Shown piece by piece: positions 60,481 to 64,000 of a stretch of 64,000 nt of DNA; the first letter of the stretch is position 1, and each line of letters begins with the position of its first letter. Source of the DNA: Carettochelys insculpta (Eukaryota; Chordata; Testudines; Carettochelyidae); the NCBI RefSeq assembly GCF_033958435.1, contig NC_134137.1, positions 252,820,501 to 252,884,500 of the forward strand. Reading direction: 5' to 3'. The position numbers were made by a program, and so were the translations under genes. The notes under the pieces were generated by a model. The model worked only from the letters and a program-made list of their open reading frames with translations. It was not told the DNA's origin and ran no database searches.

Positions 60481-63400
60481 GAAGGGATCTACTCATCTTC
60501 TTCACGGCCCATCTCATTATCTCCTTCCCATTATGCAGGGGGTGAGGATATGCCTAGTGCAAGTGACTGCAACACTGGCTTGGTGTCAACAGATACTTTC
60601 CCTTCACTAAAGAACCTTCAGACAGATTAAGCGGAATTTGCACTTCCTGAGAAAATTTGGCCCTAAATTTTTTGAAGTTGATTCCATTGCTGGTTACAGG
60701 CACAAGAGCAAACTTCTAATCCATTCTTCTCCTTGGTGATCAGAGACCCAGACAAAGAGAAAACAAAATACCAGCCTCACCTAAGGATCCACACTGACAT
60801 TTGTGTGGACATTTGCAGTTGAAGAGAATCTGACTGTGTATATCCAACTGGTTAGTGCTGTTTCTGGCTTGTCTGAAGCACCTTTCCCTTCCTTGTCACA
60901 ATTCCCAGGTGCTACAGCTGGGTAAACAGTAACATCATGGCCAGAAGTATTTGAAAAGAACAATAAATGTGATCTGGGGACACTGTATTCTGTGGTCTTT
61001 GATGGAGACACAACTCTGACTTGGGTCAGGGCAGGGGTCCTAACGGGTTAAAAGGAAAGCACCCGTGAATTCTCCTGTCACATTTCACACTGAATTGCTC
61101 TTGTCTTTGCAGAGGGTGCAGACAATACATGACACTTTGGTGAACATCAAGGAAACATTTAGGTGCATTTACAAGTTATACCGAGCATGGATGCTTACTC
61201 CATGGGTGCTCCAGGGCTGGAACATCCATAGGAATAAAACAATGGGCTCCACTGATGAGCTCCTCCCACCCCTTCCAGCACCTCCCACTTCCAGTCCCAC
61301 CCCTGCTAAGGCAAGGGACAGGAAACAAGGGGAGAGGAGGTTGCCTGCTTTAGGGTAGGGGAGTGGAACAGGGTGGGAAGATATGTGAGGAAAGGAGTTT
61401 GGGGGACAGAGATAGGGTGGGAGCAGGGTTAGGGCAGAGCACAGATTGAAAACCCTAATAAAACCAGAAATTTGGTGCCTCTTATTGACCCAAGAACTAA
61501 TATGCCTTGAACAAATACAGCTAAAGCGCAGGGAACGTGCAAGGGATTGCAGGGGAACTTGAGGGCACATGAGTGATGTACTGTTTTATGGTTGCTGAGC
61601 TACTCCTTTTTTAATACAGACACATTTAAAAAGACAGAGGGCCTACATCAAAAGCTCACCGAGGCCAGTGAGAGATCATACTTGTAGCTAAGAACCTTAT
61701 TGCTATGAAGAGAATGTCTCTTCAGATACACTCATTCTCTCCCATGTTATGCACATTAGGCAGCAAGTTAACTGTTACTCTGGGTGGTGGACTATGCCTC
61801 TCCTCCAACACTGAACCTGACTTGTGCCTATTCTCTCCTTCCCACTTCTGCCATAGCCACCTTGAATATTTGACTGAGCTGCATGAGCAAACATGTGCTT
61901 AAAACAGACTCTGGAAATCCAGCACAATTTGGCAAGTTGCAGAGATAGTTGCCTTTCACAGGGGCTATGGAGGAAGCCTTGGTAAATTTGAATAGTGTGA
62001 TTAACATGCCGGCTGTCACAAAAACTGCTAAAGGAGAAGCTGTGTTAAAATCCATTTCCGCAAGATACACACATTTTCTTTTGGATCCATTCCACCAGCC
62101 CTGTTTCTTAAATCATTTATTTCTGGCAGACAGATTCCATTCCGGAAAAATGCATGACACCAGCGCAGTTTCCTGCCTGAAAACTCAACAGAATGTGCAG
62201 CAAGACATAATAGTGACTGTCCTCTGTGGACATCCTCATGCCACAAGAAAGTAAGAAGTGATTTCGAACATTTGGAGACACAACTGTTGAAAGGCAAGTG
62301 TGATATAGAAGATGGCAAGTTAGTGTGAACAGATCAGTGTTCAAACACTGGTAGGAGCCCCTGATAAAAGGCTTGCCAACATAGAAGTTGCCAAGGTCTT
62401 AGAGGGGTTTCAGTGATGTCTCCATGTCTTACTGGATTTACAGTATGAACCTTGGCAAACTCCCCCTGATGTTTGTTAGCACATCTAGAGCCAGCAGTTG
62501 TTCCATCTGCTACCAAGTCGACTTTGAAGAATCCTTGCAAAGAGCAGTAAGGGAAATTTAAATTTCTAGTCATGGGGGAGGGGGGAATCATGTGTTTTCA
62601 AAAGGGACCCACAGGTCTTTTTCTGTGAATGCCTGAGCACATTTCCAAAGCTGGGCGAGTGTAAACTATGGATTGCACAAGGAGATTCAATAGACAAAAT
62701 CTCCTGAAAGCTTGTCTAAGGCACCAACTGTTCATATATGGACACTTTATGTATTACATCTTAATGAGGCTTCTACCACTGAAAAAACAACATGATCTAA
62801 CTTTATGAACAGGTTTTGTCCGGAAAAATTAGACTGTGAAACCCTCTTTATGGGTAAGAGTTGAAATATGAGGTAATGAGAAGCAAAAAGTGCTGGAAAT
62901 AAGAGCTGTGCAAACAAGCTCTGTAAAACCAATGGAAGACCCATGCAGATACAAACTAAGGCATATCACCACGTGTACTTACACACAGTTCAAATATGCA
63001 GAATTCAGTTTCTTGTGCTATTGAACATTCACCTCCATCTTCCTATCTTAGCCTTTGCCCTGTTTTAGAAGTTTCATTTTAATTTGTGTGCACACTATAA
63101 AGATTACTTTACTGCTTAGTGTCATATATATACCATTAGTATGTATGTGTGTGCATATATTGTATATATAAAATTGTGTTACTGTGCTTGAGTTCAAAGC
63201 TCCGTGTAGCGCTTGCACAACAGCACAGGCAGGTCAGCTGACCTTTCTACAATTCTCCTCTCTCTGGTGCTGAGGACAGACAAAGTGATATGTCTGTCAT
63301 ACGCCATTATCATTAGAACAGAATCTTGTTCTTTTATTACAACTGAACTCCGTCAGATTTCTCAGCAGGAATGCTAAGTGAAATCAATGTCTTGGGTTTC

Positions 63401-64000
63401 CAGGCTGAGCTTGGAGGTCACAGCCACTCTATCATTTCTCAGCATTATCCTTACGCTCTCTCTCTGAGCCTCCAACTGGCACACAGCAGATTGAAAACAG
63501 CATGCATCAGAAGGCTCATGCTGCACAGTTTTACAGCCTTTTGGAGCCCCCCTCCTTTCCTAGTAGCCCACTCTTGTGTGTGTGTGTGTGCATGAGCACA
63601 CACATGCGCAGGTAAGTTTTGTTTGCATGCTTCTCCACGCTATAAGCCAAAGATGCTACAACACCTATGCATAAGAAGCAACAGAACAGAGCCGATTTTG
63701 ATAGCTACCAAGAGGATGTCTTGCTGACATTATCAATCTGGTAGGCCTTATAATTCCACAAATATCATAATATAAATACTGTCCTTCCACAAGATTTCAT
63801 CAGATATTCAGTTTGTGCCAGGTATATGCAAAACCAGTCTGAGAATCTTAAGTGCAGTGGAATCTGTTTAACAAGCTGTTGGACACAAACAGAAAACTCT
63901 TATAAAATGCCTAAAAATCTCCTGTTAATCATACAAACAACTATCTGAAAAAGAAATACACTGCCGAAGGCCAAACGGCTATACAATTGACAGCTTTGCA
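60481..64000. other. Intron-like sequence with a TG repeat
   Basis: No recognised repeat family or exon. A (TG)n run lies at 63574-63590. A T/A-rich stretch of TATATA-type sequence lies at 63123-63175. Confidence 0.35.

Overview
The window is vertebrate nuclear DNA, almost certainly from a turtle. It is AT-rich, intron-like and dense in interspersed repeats. The repeat set points to turtles: a tRNA-headed SINE with a CR1-type tail, CR1 LINE 3' ends, Penelope and DIRS retroelements, and many palindromic DNA elements with TTCGAA-rich arms and GTCTACAC-type ends. The species cannot be fixed from the sequence alone.

Only one cellular gene is visible: SOX5, on the minus strand, represented by two internal exons at 34942-35119 and 28618-28763. 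Their splice sites and phases fit each other, with one glycine codon split G|GT across the 6.2 kb intron between them. Together they encode the middle of the protein, from the PLNLS (CtBP-type) motif to the second coiled coil. The HMG-box exons were not found, so they should lie beyond coordinate 1. The exons for the N-terminal half should lie beyond coordinate 64000. The rest of the window reads as SOX5 intron.

Layout by region. 1-6 kb: intron with two palindromic DNA elements and a short hAT-like relic. 6.05-8.45 kb: an internally deleted DIRS retroelement that keeps both ends. 8.6-9.4 kb: a MIR-like SINE split by one DNA element that is itself split by another. 9.6-17.9 kb: a layered insertion complex with MIR-like halves outside, a CR1 3' end, a DNA element with a tandem array, and a nearly complete 5.2 kb DIRS element inserted in that array. 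18-28 kb: intron with pogo-like and hAT elements. 28.6-35.1 kb: the SOX5 exons. 35-64 kb: a Penelope element with a GIY-YIG domain, a turtle-type SINE, further DNA elements, a CR1 fragment, a probable solo LTR, and a second hAT element with a perfect 8-bp target duplication.

No intact mobile-element gene, RNA gene or CRISPR array was seen, and nothing suggests a new multi-gene system. The most informative content is the readable insertion history: empty and filled sites, target duplications, and the DIRS internal complementary regions.
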